A stretch of 64,000 nt of DNA. Source: Bolinopsis microptera. Its lineage: Eukaryota > Ctenophora > Tentaculata > Lobata > Bolinopsidae. Both the position numbers and the translations under genes were made by a program. The notes under the pieces are model-generated. The model ran no database searches, had not been told where the DNA came from, and saw nothing but the letters and a program-made list of their open reading frames with translations. This document shows, one piece after another, positions 22,667 through 33,073 of the stretch. Each line of letters starts with the position of its first letter. Positions within the stretch are counted from its first letter, which is position 1. The stretch is taken from positions 14,196,944 through 14,260,943 of the forward strand of contig NC_087083.1 of assembly GCF_026151205.1 (NCBI RefSeq). The letters run 5' to 3'.

Positions 22667-23027
22667 CAGACGTGGGCGCCGCCGCCGGTGCGCCGCCGCC
22701 GCCGATAAATTCGACACGCCGCCGCCGGCGGTAAATTTCGATCGGCGCGCCGAATGTCAAATTTTTGCCTCAGTTGTGCCGTTATCGTAGCCAAATATCT
22801 GCTTGTTGCTGAACAGAGTATAAATACTAATAGTTGCTCTTTCAAATCGTCATTCAATTTTGAAATGAGCCTTAGCATACAAAGTGTACATTAGCTTATA
22901 AGATGTCAGTCAGTGGTACAATGACTATGTTGCCAAAAATTGGTTCCAGCCGCCGATACGCCGCCGCCGCCGAGTGAAATACGGCCTCACGCCGCCGCTG
23001 CAGCATTTTCGGCGGCGCCCACGTCTG
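22667..23027. mobile_element. hAT-type MITE with perfect 18-bp TIRs and 8-bp TSD
   Basis: The left end CAGACGTGGGCGCCGCCG is exactly the reverse complement of the right end CGGCGGCGCCCACGTCTG. Both sides carry the same 8-bp target duplication, ATCCAGCA (22659-22666 and 23028-23035). The 361-bp element is GC-rich with subterminal GCCGCC arrays and has no transposase. An 8-bp TSD and a CAG-type terminus are the hallmarks of hAT elements. The perfect TIR and TSD indicate recent insertion. Confidence 0.92.
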
Positions 23028-23499
23028 ATCCAGCAATCATCAAAGGGGCCGGTGCTGTAAATGTAAGGAAGCTGGCTGTTACAGTGCAAACTGGAATTTT
23101 CCTTTTCTCGGGTTCAACAAACTGCTTTAACTTCTTTACGGCAAATTGAGAATGCATTTGTTTTACAAATTATTGATGGTACAATTTTTTAACTAAAACC
23201 AGAAACTGGGTAGATCAGACCGTCACCAGTGTATCCTTTTTCCAAAACAAAAATAAATGCAGATATCAATTTAAATTACCGTTCTCAATTGCATGCAAAG
23301 TGATGCCGAGAATGAAAACGGTCGCTCGCTTTTCCCATTCATCGAAATCACGAATGAGTAAAATTCGCACCTTTCGCACGTGCGAACTTTAAGCGAAAGT
23401 TGCGTGCGCATCCTTTTTTTATCTTTTTTTTATCAATAAACTTTCAAAATGTTTACAAATACATCATTTTATTTCAAAGAAAATTCGCCGAATGACCTT

Positions 23500-23650
23500 A
23501 CATGCTCACCCCAACCGCAGGTTCCTTGCGGGTAAAGGAACATTCAACCGCAGGTTCCTTGCGGGTAAAGGAACAAACAAAAACAAAAATGGCAGACTCC
23601 TTGCCGGTAAAGGAGAATTCTACAACAAGTTCCTTGCCAGTAAAGGAACG
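23500..23650. repeat. short tandem repeat of a GTTCCTT...AAAGGAAC hairpin
   Basis: Four copies of a ~30-bp unit, each an inverted repeat of the form GTTCCTTGCGGGTAAAGGAAC. The later copies vary (GACTCC/GGAG, GTTCC/GGAAC) with compensatory changes on both sides of the stem, so the hairpin is preserved while the sequence drifts. Confidence 0.6.
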
Positions 23651-24224
23651 TTGAACAAGTATCGAATCAGTATGGCTATTCCCAGCTTCAGATAGGGACA
23701 GCGTGACAGTTTTATCCTTCAGGGACAGCGGAAGCTATGCCAAAATTTTCAGCCGATCCCTTTCATGTGCAAGTTTAACCATCCACAGTTTCTATTACTG
23801 ATTTTGAGACACCTCTGGAGACTTAATCATACATGGTTCTTGAGTCAAAGTATAGCAAATTGCCGGAAGAGAGTTAATATATATGTAATTTCAATTATTT
23901 ATGATACCGATACAAGCATTCAAATTCCAGACATTTTCAACCAGAATAGTGAGCTGAGACAGGCTTTCTGAGAGTCTTTTGATGTCTTAGCTCAATATCA
24001 TACCAAATGGCTCTCATGAGGAATAAGGTCAGTTGGCTGCTTGCATATCTGGCCATTTCTCGGGACGATCATGTCATAATGATTCTGCTCTGTTGCTTTG
24101 ACGTCAGTGGCAGACATATTGTCCCACAGGTCGCTGTGAAGTCCTTATGTGCACAGCCAGTACAGAAAGGACGATACTTAAGGATCCGCGAGGGCTTGAA
24201 CTTTGAAGGCTTATCCAGATAGCC

Positions 24225-24368
24225 CATTATTCGCACCTATCTCCGTGGATTCCCTTAGAAGGGAGGCCGAACGGTGAACCTCTACCAGTAAAATTTGAGG
24301 TTCTACTCCGGAGGAGAAACCCGGTTACGGATTAAAGCCGTCCGGGACTAAACAGTAACAGTAACAGA
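24225..24368 (+). mobile_element. SINE-like structured tail with (ACAGTA)n end
   Basis: A GC-richer 140-bp block contains several small hairpins: CCCTTAGAAGGG, GAACCTC...GAGGTTC and CTCCGGAG. It ends in AACAGTAACAGTAACAG. A structured block followed by a short tandem 3' tail is typical of a SINE or LINE 3' end. I do not recognise the family and saw no second copy in the window. Confidence 0.35.
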
Positions 24369-24369
24369 C

Positions 24370-25218
24370 CTTACATGCTTTGACAAGTGACCGAGTGTAA
24401 ACAAAATTAGGGACACCAAAACACCAGTTGACCAGTAAACTGGTCATATAAGCAATTACATCGGGCCCTATGGCCTATATGCACCTATAAGTGAAGCGAT
24501 ACTGCAACCAAGGCATGCTAGGTTTATTCCAATGGACTATAAATAAGGTTACAGCCTAAAATATAAATATAATAACAATGTACCATAATTATAAACACAA
24601 TTTATAAAACATATTTTATTAATTACATATTTTATTAATTTGATATTTAGATATTATAGTTAATTTAAAGTTAACAAAAACTTTCAATTATCGAAATATA
24701 TAATATCTTTATCTATAACAAGAGATTATAATTACTGATTAAGGAATAAGGATTTGTGGCATTTGTACGGCGTTGTAGAGTACAAATAAAAAATATATAA
24801 TTCGTGAGATTAATGCCAGGAATGCGCACAGATCTTTAATCAGTAGAATGACAGTGAAATTGTGCAAAGGTGTTTAGCATTGTAAAACCGCTCGAGGTTA
24901 ATCATAATTCGTCTTGATAGTAAAGTAATGTTTCGTTATTGTTATTAAAGTTTGTGTGTCAGATCATCGTGAAAGTTTAGGCAGATATAAGGCATCATGG
25001 TTTTAGGTTGGTATTAGGAATCCTGGGTATTGGTAAAGAAGTAATGTATATGTATGTAATTTGTTTAATCTGAGTAAAACGAGGACGATATAAATTGTTC
25101 AATTGTCAGAAGATTTTATAAGGTCGTTTAGAACTGTCCAGAGGTGCACTGAATTAAATAAGTTTCAAACACAGATGGCCTTGAGATTTCCCTTAATTCA
25201 TAAGGGAGTTTATTCCAA
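24370..25218. other. 5' flank / probable 5' UTR of the LINE
   Basis: AT-rich DNA with no coding signal. The last ~200 bp before 25219 probably belong to the LINE, but its 5' boundary is not visible because 5' truncation leaves no mark. Confidence 0.35.
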
Positions 25219-25968
25219 ATGAATACGAGACTTAATGCTGACACTATATCTTCTTCGCAAGTTTCCTCGCCTCACAACGAAACATCGGAATCTTTCAAGC
25301 AGAACCAGGAGAAGTTAAATCTTAATGATCTCAACTCAAAACTGGATAAAGTTGTCAGAGAACGGGTGTGTGAGAAGTATAAGCGAGGAAAATGTCCGCA
25401 TGGTTTAAGGGGGAAGAAAGAACATGAAGGACGTGTCTGTGAGTTCGAACACCCTAGATACTGTGATAAGTACTGCCGCTTTGGTACTCAGCGTAACTTC
25501 GGGTGCAATAAGGGTTCCAGCTGCAAGTTCTTTCACCCCGTGCTCTGTAAGTTCTCTGTCAAGAACAAGCTGTGTACTAACTCAGAGTGCACATTTATCC
25601 ACCTGAAAGGGACCCGGAGAAAGGAGAATGGTGATGCTCCTCGGCCCAAGAAAGGTGATAAAGCTGCCCCCGCCCCTACAGCTACCCAGGATTCTACCTC
25701 AGTTGCTGATTTTGGGGCTTCTTTTTTAGAGTTAGCGAGACTGATGGACAGGATGCAAACCTGCTTCACTCGGGAAATCTCGGAAATCCGTGCCAGTCTC
25801 CGCCCCAACCCTCAATACCAGTTTCCCCCACCACACCTTCAGTCAGGATTGGCGTACCCACAGCACCAACACACCATGTGTTGTAGTGGCTTATCGACCC
25901 CCAAATGCCCCCCTCAGCAGTTTCAACTCACTTTTGGAGTTTATCTCCACGTGTATTCACCGTGTTAA
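25219..25968 (+). CDS. LINE ORF1, triple CCCH zinc-finger nucleic-acid-binding protein
   Basis: 249 codons from an ATG. After a charged, coiled N terminus it has three successive CCCH fingers at about residues 52-136: VCEKYKRGKCPHG...CEFEHP, YCDKYCRFGTQRNFGC...CKFFHP and LCKFSVKNKLCTNSECTFIH. A basic linker follows (KGTRRKENGD) and then a predicted helix. CCCH ORF1 proteins of this kind accompany CR1/L2-like LINEs in cnidarian and other invertebrate genomes and presumably coat the element RNA. The last ~45 residues are out-of-frame endonuclease sequence, a result of the internal deletion near 25845. Confidence 0.8.
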   Translation: MNTRLNADTISSSQVSSPHNETSESFKQNQEKLNLNDLNSKLDKVVRERVCEKYKRGKCPHGLRGKKEHEGRVCEFEHPRYCDKYCRFGTQRNFGCNKGSSCKFFHPVLCKFSVKNKLCTNSECTFIHLKGTRRKENGDAPRPKKGDKAAPAPTATQDSTSVADFGASFLELARLMDRMQTCFTREISEIRASLRPNPQYQFPPPHLQSGLAYPQHQHTMCCSGLSTPKCPPQQFQLTFGVYLHVYSPC

Positions 25969-28573
25969 TGATGAAAGCTACGATATTATGCTCACAGGTG
26001 ACTACAACTTACCCTCAATAGACTGGCAGACTGTATCCGTGTCGTCAGGAGGTTCCAGTGAGACTCAGCTATCAGCTCACTCCCTTCTCAACTTCATGGC
26101 CAAGCATCTGCTGAGTCAATACGTCCTTTGTCCAACCAGGGGTAACAATGTTCTAGACTTGTTCATCACGAATAACAGCAGACTTGTTACTAATGTTCAG
26201 GCACAAGCTACCTCACTGTCTGACCATCATCTGGTGGATGTTATGTTCGCTACCAATCCGCTATCCCGAAAGGAGGCTACCATCCCTAAGTTTGACGAAA
26301 GTAGCTTCAGGTCTCTTGACTTTTTTAAGGCGGATTTTGATGCACTAAAGGAGGAGTTACAGGAAGTTAACTGGTCTCAGCTTCGTGACTCATGCTCCTT
26401 TGAGGAGTTTCCTGCTCTTTTCACGGAGACCCTGTTCCAGATTTGCTGTTCGTGTGTTCCTCAGAAATCGGTGCCCTCTGGACGTCCTAAGCACAGCAAC
26501 GCGTTGAGACGGAAATGCAACCGGCAAAAAGCACGACTCCAAGCATTAATTGACAAGAATGCTTCAGAAGACCAGATCAAGGCAGTCAGGAATAAAGTTG
26601 CACTCTTACAGAACGACATCATGACTGCACATACCAAGAAACTGGATGAGAAGGAGAACAGAGCCATCGAGAAGATTAAAAGTAATCCGAAGTTCTTCTA
26701 TAGTTATGCCCGATCCCTCTCAACTATCAAATCCAGTATTAACATGCTATTTGATGCAAACCAGGAGATCACTACTGACACAAAGCAGATGGCAGACTTA
26801 CTTCAGGAGCAGTTTAGCTCCGTGTTCAGTGATCCAAGCTCTCCTGATATCAAGGACCCAGATTTCCCGTTACCTATGATCGAACATCCGCAAACTCTTG
26901 AAGATTTTTGCATCATGGATGACGATATCATATCTGCAATTGGGAATATTCCTCCTAACTCTGCTAGCGGACCTGATGGAATACCTGCTATCCTCTTAAA
27001 GAGCTGTGCAAAAGAGATGTGCGAGCCGATACGGCTCATCTGGAGCGAATCCTTTGAGCGTGGTGAAGTACCTAAGTTCTACAAAGATACCTACATCACT
27101 CCTCTATACAAAAAGGGTGATCGGGCGAGAGCTGTCAACTACCGGCCGGTGGCGCTCACATCTCACGTTATAAAAGTGTACGAACGCATACTGCGTGGCA
27201 AGATGGTTAGCTTCATAGAGAAGAACGGATTACTCTGTGATAATCAACATGGCTTTCGATCTGGGCGGAGCTGTCTCACCCAACTGCTCAGTCACGTTGA
27301 TGACATTGTTCAAGGATTGGTGAAAAACGCTGATACTGACGCCATATACCTTGACTTTGCGAAAGCATTTGATAAAGTGGATCACCGACTGCTTATTAAG
27401 AAACTTAGAAGAATGGGAATTCACGAAAAGGTGGTGTCGTGGATCGAATCCTTCTTAAGTGACCGCACACAGTGTGTTGTGTTGGACGGGATGTCATCAC
27501 TTGCTGCAGCAATCATAAGCGGAGTGCCACAGGGTACGGTTTTGGGCCCGCTGCTTTTCATTTTGTTCATTAATGACATGAAGCTGTGCATCACAGGATG
27601 TGTCATTAGATTCTTTGCTGACGATACACGGATTTTGAGGCACATCTATACACTTGAAGATGCAAGTATACTGCAAAATGATCTCAACTCTGTCATCGAC
27701 TGGGCAAGATGCAATAACATGTCATTGCATGAGGATAAATTTGAGATACTCGTGCACAAACACTGTCCCCGAAACAGCTTGCAAGACCTCCCGTTTGCCA
27801 TCCTGACGCAAACTTATCAAGTTTCGCATGGTAACATAATGTACCCTACGGATGCAGTCAAAGACCTGGGGGTTTTGATCTCGGCGGACTTGTCTTGGAG
27901 CTCACATGTTACTATGATAGCAGATCGTGCCCGTAAAGTTGCCTCTTGGGTTCTGAGCGCTTTTAGATCGAGAAACAAGATCACTATGCTGACCCTCTAC
28001 AAGTCATTAGTCAGAAGCCATCTCGAGTACTGTTGTCCCCTCTGGAATTCAACTAAGCAAGCTGATATCGCTGAGCTAGAGGGAGTACAACGTACATTTA
28101 CGTCCAAAATACATGGTGTGCAACATCTGAACTATTGGCAGAGACTGAAGGCCTTAAAATTGATGTCACTTCAACGGAGGAGAGAACGTTACACTATCAT
28201 TCATATGTGGAAGATCCTACACAAGAAGTGTCCTAATGATGTCAACGTTCAGTTTACAGATACACTCCGTTATGGCCAGAAAGCAGTAGTCCCTAGCTTG
28301 TCAACGTCCAGTAGCCAAAGGAATCAATCGATCTTTGACAGCTCATTTGTAGTGATGGGGCCTCGATTGTGGAACATCATTCCCGCAAACCTGCACCTTA
28401 TCGAGGACCCCCTACGTTTCAAGTCATTGTTGACGGAGTTTGTTACATCTATTCCGGACGAACCTCCTGTTACTGGATATTGTTGCCAGAACGGGAATTC
28501 GTTATTGAACTGGAGCGCAGAAAAGACAGCAACTTCGCTGCACGGGTGGTCAGCCGTTCTGATGACCCGATAG
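25790..28573 (+). pseudogene. LINE ORF2: partial AP endonuclease plus reverse transcriptase
   Basis: The open frame has no sensible own start and overlaps ORF1. It begins mid-endonuclease (VVVAYRPPNAP, TGDYNLPSIDW, SDHHLVDV), so the first ~100 residues of the APE domain with its catalytic N-terminal motifs are missing. The RT fingers-palm motifs are intact: SGPDGIPAILLKSC, NYRPVALTSHVIKVYERIL, QHGFRSGRSC, YLDFAKAFDKVDH, SGVPQGTVLGPLLF and the FADD catalytic box. The usual C-terminal RT tail follows (VVMGPRLWNIIPANL). RT should copy the RNA at a nicked target. Without a complete endonuclease this copy is not expected to move on its own. Confidence 0.85.
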
Positions 28574-28727
28574 AGGATCTATGAAGCAACCCCAAGTAAC
28601 CCAAGTAAGTAAAGAATGTGTGCTCTGTAAATATTGAATCATCGAACAAATTTTGATTACAAATTTACGGACGTTTGAACATAGGCTACAATCGAGAGGC
28701 AAAGCGTCTATCTCTAAATACATATAT

Positions 28728-29092
28728 AACAGTGCTGGCAAGCACGACCGTGGACATTTACACCCTAAGATCAGAGTGTAATTAACCCATAAACCTAAAA
28801 TCATTATCAACAACAGGGTTTCCAGAAAACCCCCTTCTTGATCCTTGAAGTTTTACTTCAATTCAGTATTAACATGCAGTTCTGAGGCATCTGAATATTG
28901 CGATTTTGGGTTTTTTTACAAAATTTCCTATAAGAAACATGACTTTTTTTTATTTCTGTCATCTTTAACATTGAATTAGAATAGTTTGAACTAAAATTAA
29001 ACCTGTAGAACGACTTCTGATGAGTCTAAATGAAAATACAAATAACAAATAGTGGGTATAAAGGCTGACGGTCGTGCTAGCCAGCACTGTGA
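28728..29092. mobile_element. diverged copy of the 550-bp family, bounded by 21-bp inverted repeats
   Basis: The left end CAGTGCTGGCAAGCACGACC and right end GGTCGTGCTAGCCAGCACTG are inverted repeats with one mismatch. The flanks ATATATAA and TGATATAA may be a decayed 8-bp target duplication. The interior aligns with the AT-rich core of the tandem units at 6.8-8.5 kb (CTGAGGCATCTGAATATTGCGATTTTGGG region) but lacks the GC-rich hairpins. It sits about 115 bp after the LINE end. Confidence 0.7.
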
Positions 29093-29099
29093 TATAAGC

Positions 29100-29960
29100 T
29101 ACAATTTGGCAGCGTTTGCCCAGAAGCAGATGTGCAACTACCATGATTACAGAAATAAAAAGTCGGCTCAAAATTGAAAATAGCTCTCTAGATCTAGAGG
29201 AAGTGTTGCAATTAAACTTGTAAATTAAGTGCAATGGCGTCAAATTATACGGCAATTAACCGGAATGATCGCGAAATTCAGTTGAATTAAAACATATAAC
29301 AATATAAAGCTGGTTTGCATGCTGTTGTAAGGTTGTATACAGCAAGGGGTCGTTCATATTATATTCTGTATAAATTACTTTTTAGCCGTTAATTTCCTTG
29401 ACACTCATACTTATTAAATAAGTATGATTAGTCATTATAGATAATCCGTAAATGTGGGCAAACAATATTTTAAAACTCGAAACGCGACAAATCGAAGAGC
29501 CTTATTTCAAATGTATTTCTCTCCAAATTTTTTGCCTGTCAAAGAAACTTTTTGCTGCAAATTTATAGCGTTCAAATATGTAGTATATGCTCAAATTTTG
29601 TATTATTGTGTGCCAAATAACGTTCGGCTCAATAAATTGTACCAAAAATTTGGACAGGAAATTCGGACTTGTTTGGGCAACAGAAGATTGTGACATTCCT
29701 TTTTAGAGACGAGGTAATTTTTCTCTAATTAATAATATTTTATCCGTCTTGGATTGTCAAAATCATAAAAGTATCATGCTGAAAACAAAGAAATAGACAA
29801 TAGTAGGTTATCTCATTTAAATATAGTGTCGAAGGCAGTCAAGCAACTGACATTAAAGGCAGTGGATGACCAACTTATTAATTCTAGGCATAAAAACTGG
29901 AGGTTGAAATCCATTCCCCTCCCGTTTCATTTCATTCAATTTCAATTATACTACTTAATA
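29100..29960. other. intergenic, no gene seen
   Basis: AT-rich sequence. At 29343 there is a solitary AAGGGGTCGTTCATATTATATT motif, resembling one terminus of the MITE at 58290-58468, with no partner end in sight. Confidence 0.4.
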
Positions 29961-29965
29961 TAATT

Positions 29966-32650
29966 TCACTCAGAATCCCACGTTCCAGAATATCTCGGAA
30001 ACTCCATCACTTCAGTTTTTTGGAAATTATTCTTCCAATCTACAAAAGCCTCTGCATCGGATGATGCAATTCTTGTTCGATCGCTCATAAAGTATTTATT
30101 ACTTTTAGAACTTCTGGCTACATTGTGTAAACTTTCTGAACTTTCCAAACAATTGTTTAAAACATTTCTACTCTGAGCAGCTAACTTCCTATCACCTGAA
30201 CACGTCAACTTACTCAACGATACTCCGTCACAAGGGCCAACAGTTTCAAAGTGTTTTGATTTTTTATCGGAAGGCTGAAAATCGTGGTTTGGTTCCAATA
30301 TTTTTCCTTTAATTTTCTCTCCCAGCTCATTAACATGCCGTCCCTCTCGTTCATTCGTCTCTGTGTGTATTGGTAATGTAAGGTTTGAGATAGCAGGTTC
30401 CTTTGTTAGCAAGTTTAGAGCCAGCCGCTCAGTGTACTCTTTAGTTTCACTGGTTATATGGTTACCAAACTCATCAACATATCTTATAACTGTCACTCTC
30501 CGAATACTTTTCTTTTTCTTCTTCTTTTTTACTTTCTTCTTTTTGTTTTTGCTCTCTTCTTTTTTTGGCTCTTCAGCCCAGTCTCCTTTTAATAAAATGT
30601 TTCGCTGGTTTATTGAGGAATTCGGATCGTTTGGTGAAGTATATGGTTTTTGATGGAAATTTGACTTTGTTTCGGGTTTCATCGAGTCTCGTAATTCATT
30701 TTCTGGCCGACAGTAAAACATTTCGCTGGTTTTCTTATCAACTTCTGATTCTGGATATACAGTCGTTTCTGATTTTACTGATTTTTCTGGCTCTCCGACA
30801 ATTGAATAGAATTTGGTATTGATGAATGGGGCCACTGACTCCTTTTTAGGTCGGAGTTTATAGGAACTTTTGCTGCCGATTGAGGTAAATTCTTCAAAAT
30901 TGTCTAGATTCTGTGGTCTTCCTGCACGAGATTTGTCTCTAAGAGATAGTTCCTCAGGTACTAAGTCTTCAAATGATTGTTCTCCGAATATTTTTTCAAG
31001 TGATTTTTCTTCAAGCTGAGCCTTAGTATCACTTACAGGTAAACTTAAAGATGACAAGGAGAGTGATGAAAGATTAGATTCATCTTCAATTATACTGGTA
31101 ACAGTGTGCTGTCTCTCTGAAAGTTCATTTAAACTTGAAGATGACGAGTAATTTATCCGGTTAGAATATTCCTCTATTTTACTGCTAATAATAACAGATA
31201 TTTCTTTAAGGTGAGGTTCAGCTACAGTATCGCTTAAGGAGTATGGATTGTGCACCCTACAAGAGGACCCACTAGCTGCTATACTGATCGGTATTTCCCG
31301 GAGTTTAGGTTCAGCTACATATCCACGTGAAGATGACGACACAGCTGATCGATGAGAAGATTTATAAGTTTTACTGTTTATTATTGGTACTTGTTCAAGT
31401 TTAGCCCCAATAGAAGTTGAGCTTACCGATGATTTGCTTACCGATGATTTGCTGTTAATTTTTGAATCGTTAATGTCCATATTTTCAATTGTAAAACTTT
31501 CTGTTGAGACTTCTTTCATCATTTCCACATTTGGGTCAACATTTGTATGTTCTAGGCCTCTCTGTGCGTTCTGTTCTCCTAGTCCTACAGCATTTTTTTT
31601 CTTCTCTTTTGATTGATTAATTTTTGACAACTCAAGAATCTTTATAGAACCAACTATCAATTTTGTTTTGCGATAAGCTATAGTCATAAGATCTTTTGAT
31701 GATGATACTGATACATCCACTGCATTCGATTGCTTTTTCAGCTGGCCCTTACAAGTATGTATCGGTGAAACAATAGAAGTTTGGCGAGAAATCAAGGGTT
31801 TTGATTTACAACCCTTGTTTGAATTGCTTTCTTTATTAGCTTTAATAAGTCTCTCTCGTGTTTCACACTCATGAAGAAGAACATTTTGACTCTGTGATAG
31901 AAGAACATACTCCGTTAAGCATTTATCATCCTTATCAAATTCTAAATCCCCCCTATCATAAACAATGTCCAGTTTAGGGAAGTTATCTGCTCTAACGCAC
32001 TGAGGGAGGTCACTTTGCTTCTTTCGATAACCGCTGTCAACAATTGTTACATCAGAATCTACAGAGGTATCAGTATTGGGTGTCAAACTATGTTGAAACA
32101 AATTTTCTCTTTCAACGTTTGCAAAATTATAGGATGTTAAACTTAATGAGTCCTTGGGATTGATGGGTTTCTCTTTCATAAAATCATCCCCTGAATCATG
32201 AAATAGTTCCAAATCTTTTAGTTCATCTCGAAGCGCTGGGTCCAAGAATCTAGAATCATCTCTGGTGAATACCAAAGCATTTCTTTCAGGCATACAAGAC
32301 AGATCCACGAAAGAAGTCTCTGGATCAAATTCATCGTATACGTCAAATTTGACATTTTTGTTAACTCTTTCTGAAAATTTGTACACGACATCTAATTCAG
32401 GAAGTATAGCAGGTTGCGTACTTTTAGAAGTGCTTGTCATCTGACTGTTATTTTTGTTATTGAAGCTGATCTGCACCGGAATCTTAAGTGAGGGCCTAAA
32501 ATAAACACTGTTCGATCTTAGAGAGAAATATTGCTTTGCTTTTAGAGAAAGGTTGCGAGGTAACGAGAGCGAATTTTTTGGAAAATCTTGAGCAAGCTTC
32601 GAAGGACGCATCAAAGAAGAATATAATAGAGGAGATGCAATTTCTTTCAT
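29966..32650 (-). CDS. long Ser/Lys-rich protein of unknown function, ~895 aa, no introns seen
   Basis: An open frame of about 2.7 kb on the minus strand, with the first ATG at MKEIASPLLYSSLMRP. The frame stays open further upstream to about 32740 without another ATG, so an upstream coding exon is possible. The protein is rich in Ser, Lys, Glu and Asn, has no signal peptide or TM segment, and is probably largely disordered. It repeats a loosely conserved module of the form 'AEPKLREIPISIAASG' / 'AEPHLKEISVIISSK', and has short SSVSKSSVSSTS runs. Near residue 720 is a run of lysines (KKKKVKKKKKKKS) followed by a folded-looking segment RRVTVIRYVDEFGNH. DEFGNH and TSETKEYTER are the most conserved-looking residues. 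Cytoskeletal or nuclear scaffolding is possible but not shown. Confidence 0.6.
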   Translation of the reverse strand: MKEIASPLLYSSLMRPSKLAQDFPKNSLSLPRNLSLKAKQYFSLRSNSVYFRPSLKIPVQISFNNKNNSQMTSTSKSTQPAILPELDVVYKFSERVNKNVKFDVYDEFDPETSFVDLSCMPERNALVFTRDDSRFLDPALRDELKDLELFHDSGDDFMKEKPINPKDSLSLTSYNFANVERENLFQHSLTPNTDTSVDSDVTIVDSGYRKKQSDLPQCVRADNFPKLDIVYDRGDLEFDKDDKCLTEYVLLSQSQNVLLHECETRERLIKANKESNSNKGCKSKPLISRQTSIVSPIHTCKGQLKKQSNAVDVSVSSSKDLMTIAYRKTKLIVGSIKILELSKINQSKEKKKNAVGLGEQNAQRGLEHTNVDPNVEMMKEVSTESFTIENMDINDSKINSKSSVSKSSVSSTSIGAKLEQVPIINSKTYKSSHRSAVSSSSRGYVAEPKLREIPISIAASGSSCRVHNPYSLSDTVAEPHLKEISVIISSKIEEYSNRINYSSSSSLNELSERQHTVTSIIEDESNLSSLSLSSLSLPVSDTKAQLEEKSLEKIFGEQSFEDLVPEELSLRDKSRAGRPQNLDNFEEFTSIGSKSSYKLRPKKESVAPFINTKFYSIVGEPEKSVKSETTVYPESEVDKKTSEMFYCRPENELRDSMKPETKSNFHQKPYTSPNDPNSSINQRNILLKGDWAEEPKKEESKNKKKKVKKKKKKKSIRRVTVIRYVDEFGNHITSETKEYTERLALNLLTKEPAISNLTLPIHTETNEREGRHVNELGEKIKGKILEPNHDFQPSDKKSKHFETVGPCDGVSLSKLTCSGDRKLAAQSRNVLNNCLESSESLHNVARSSKSNKYFMSDRTRIASSDAEAFVDWKNNFQKTEVMEFPRYSGTWDSE

Positions 32651-32689
32651 TTTAGAAATTTTTTTCCCTGCTCTTGCCGAAGGCAAAAA

Positions 32690-33073
32690 GATCGTAGGGA
32701 ATAAGTAATCGGGTTTGGATATATGAGGTGGCCCGACGGTCCTACGTTGACGACAAAAGTCTGCTCCTTCGCAATATAGACCACTCCCCTATAATTATAT
32801 GAGTATAGGAAGCGTCTGTTATGCTGCGCGCGACGCTCGGCATGTGTTAGTTAATTGCAGTATCCAACGCGAATTTCAATTGTCAAACGATGCCGTTCAA
32901 ATTAAATTAGCCCAAAGTTTGTGCGCGGCGTACTAAATATTCGATTATCCTGCACGCGCGCAATGACAAATTACGATGAAAATATTGCAACTTTTTAACA
33001 ACAAAATAATCCAATATCTAATTTTTATTAATCGATAAAATTATCTTTTCGTTTAGTTGCAAATGTTAACGGT
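32690..33073. promoter_or_regulatory. CG-containing spacer, candidate promoter of the 30-32.7 kb gene
   Basis: This 380-bp gap is richer in CpG-containing motifs (GCGCGCGACGC, TGTGCGCGGCG, CACGCGCGC) than its surroundings and contains a TATAATTATATGA stretch at about 32788. It lies directly upstream of the long minus-strand gene. Assignment as promoter is inference only. Confidence 0.3.

Larger units (their letters stand above)
25219..28613 (+). mobile_element. CR1/L2-like non-LTR retrotransposon, internally deleted
   Basis: ORF1 and ORF2 overlap in different frames and are followed by a short tandem 3' end (CCCAAGTAACCCAAGTAAGTAA). The element lacks the end of ORF1 and the N-terminal part of the endonuclease, so it is defective. 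The reverse transcriptase itself is uninterrupted over more than 500 residues, so the deletion is recent. Confidence 0.85.

Noticed and set aside
24225-24368. tRNA gene
   Set aside because: The hairpins do not form a cloverleaf with recognisable A and B boxes. A SINE-like or LINE tail is the more cautious reading.
25533-25808. Minus-strand frame within LINE ORF1
   Set aside because: Shadow of ORF1, whose CCCH fingers are unmistakable on the plus strand.
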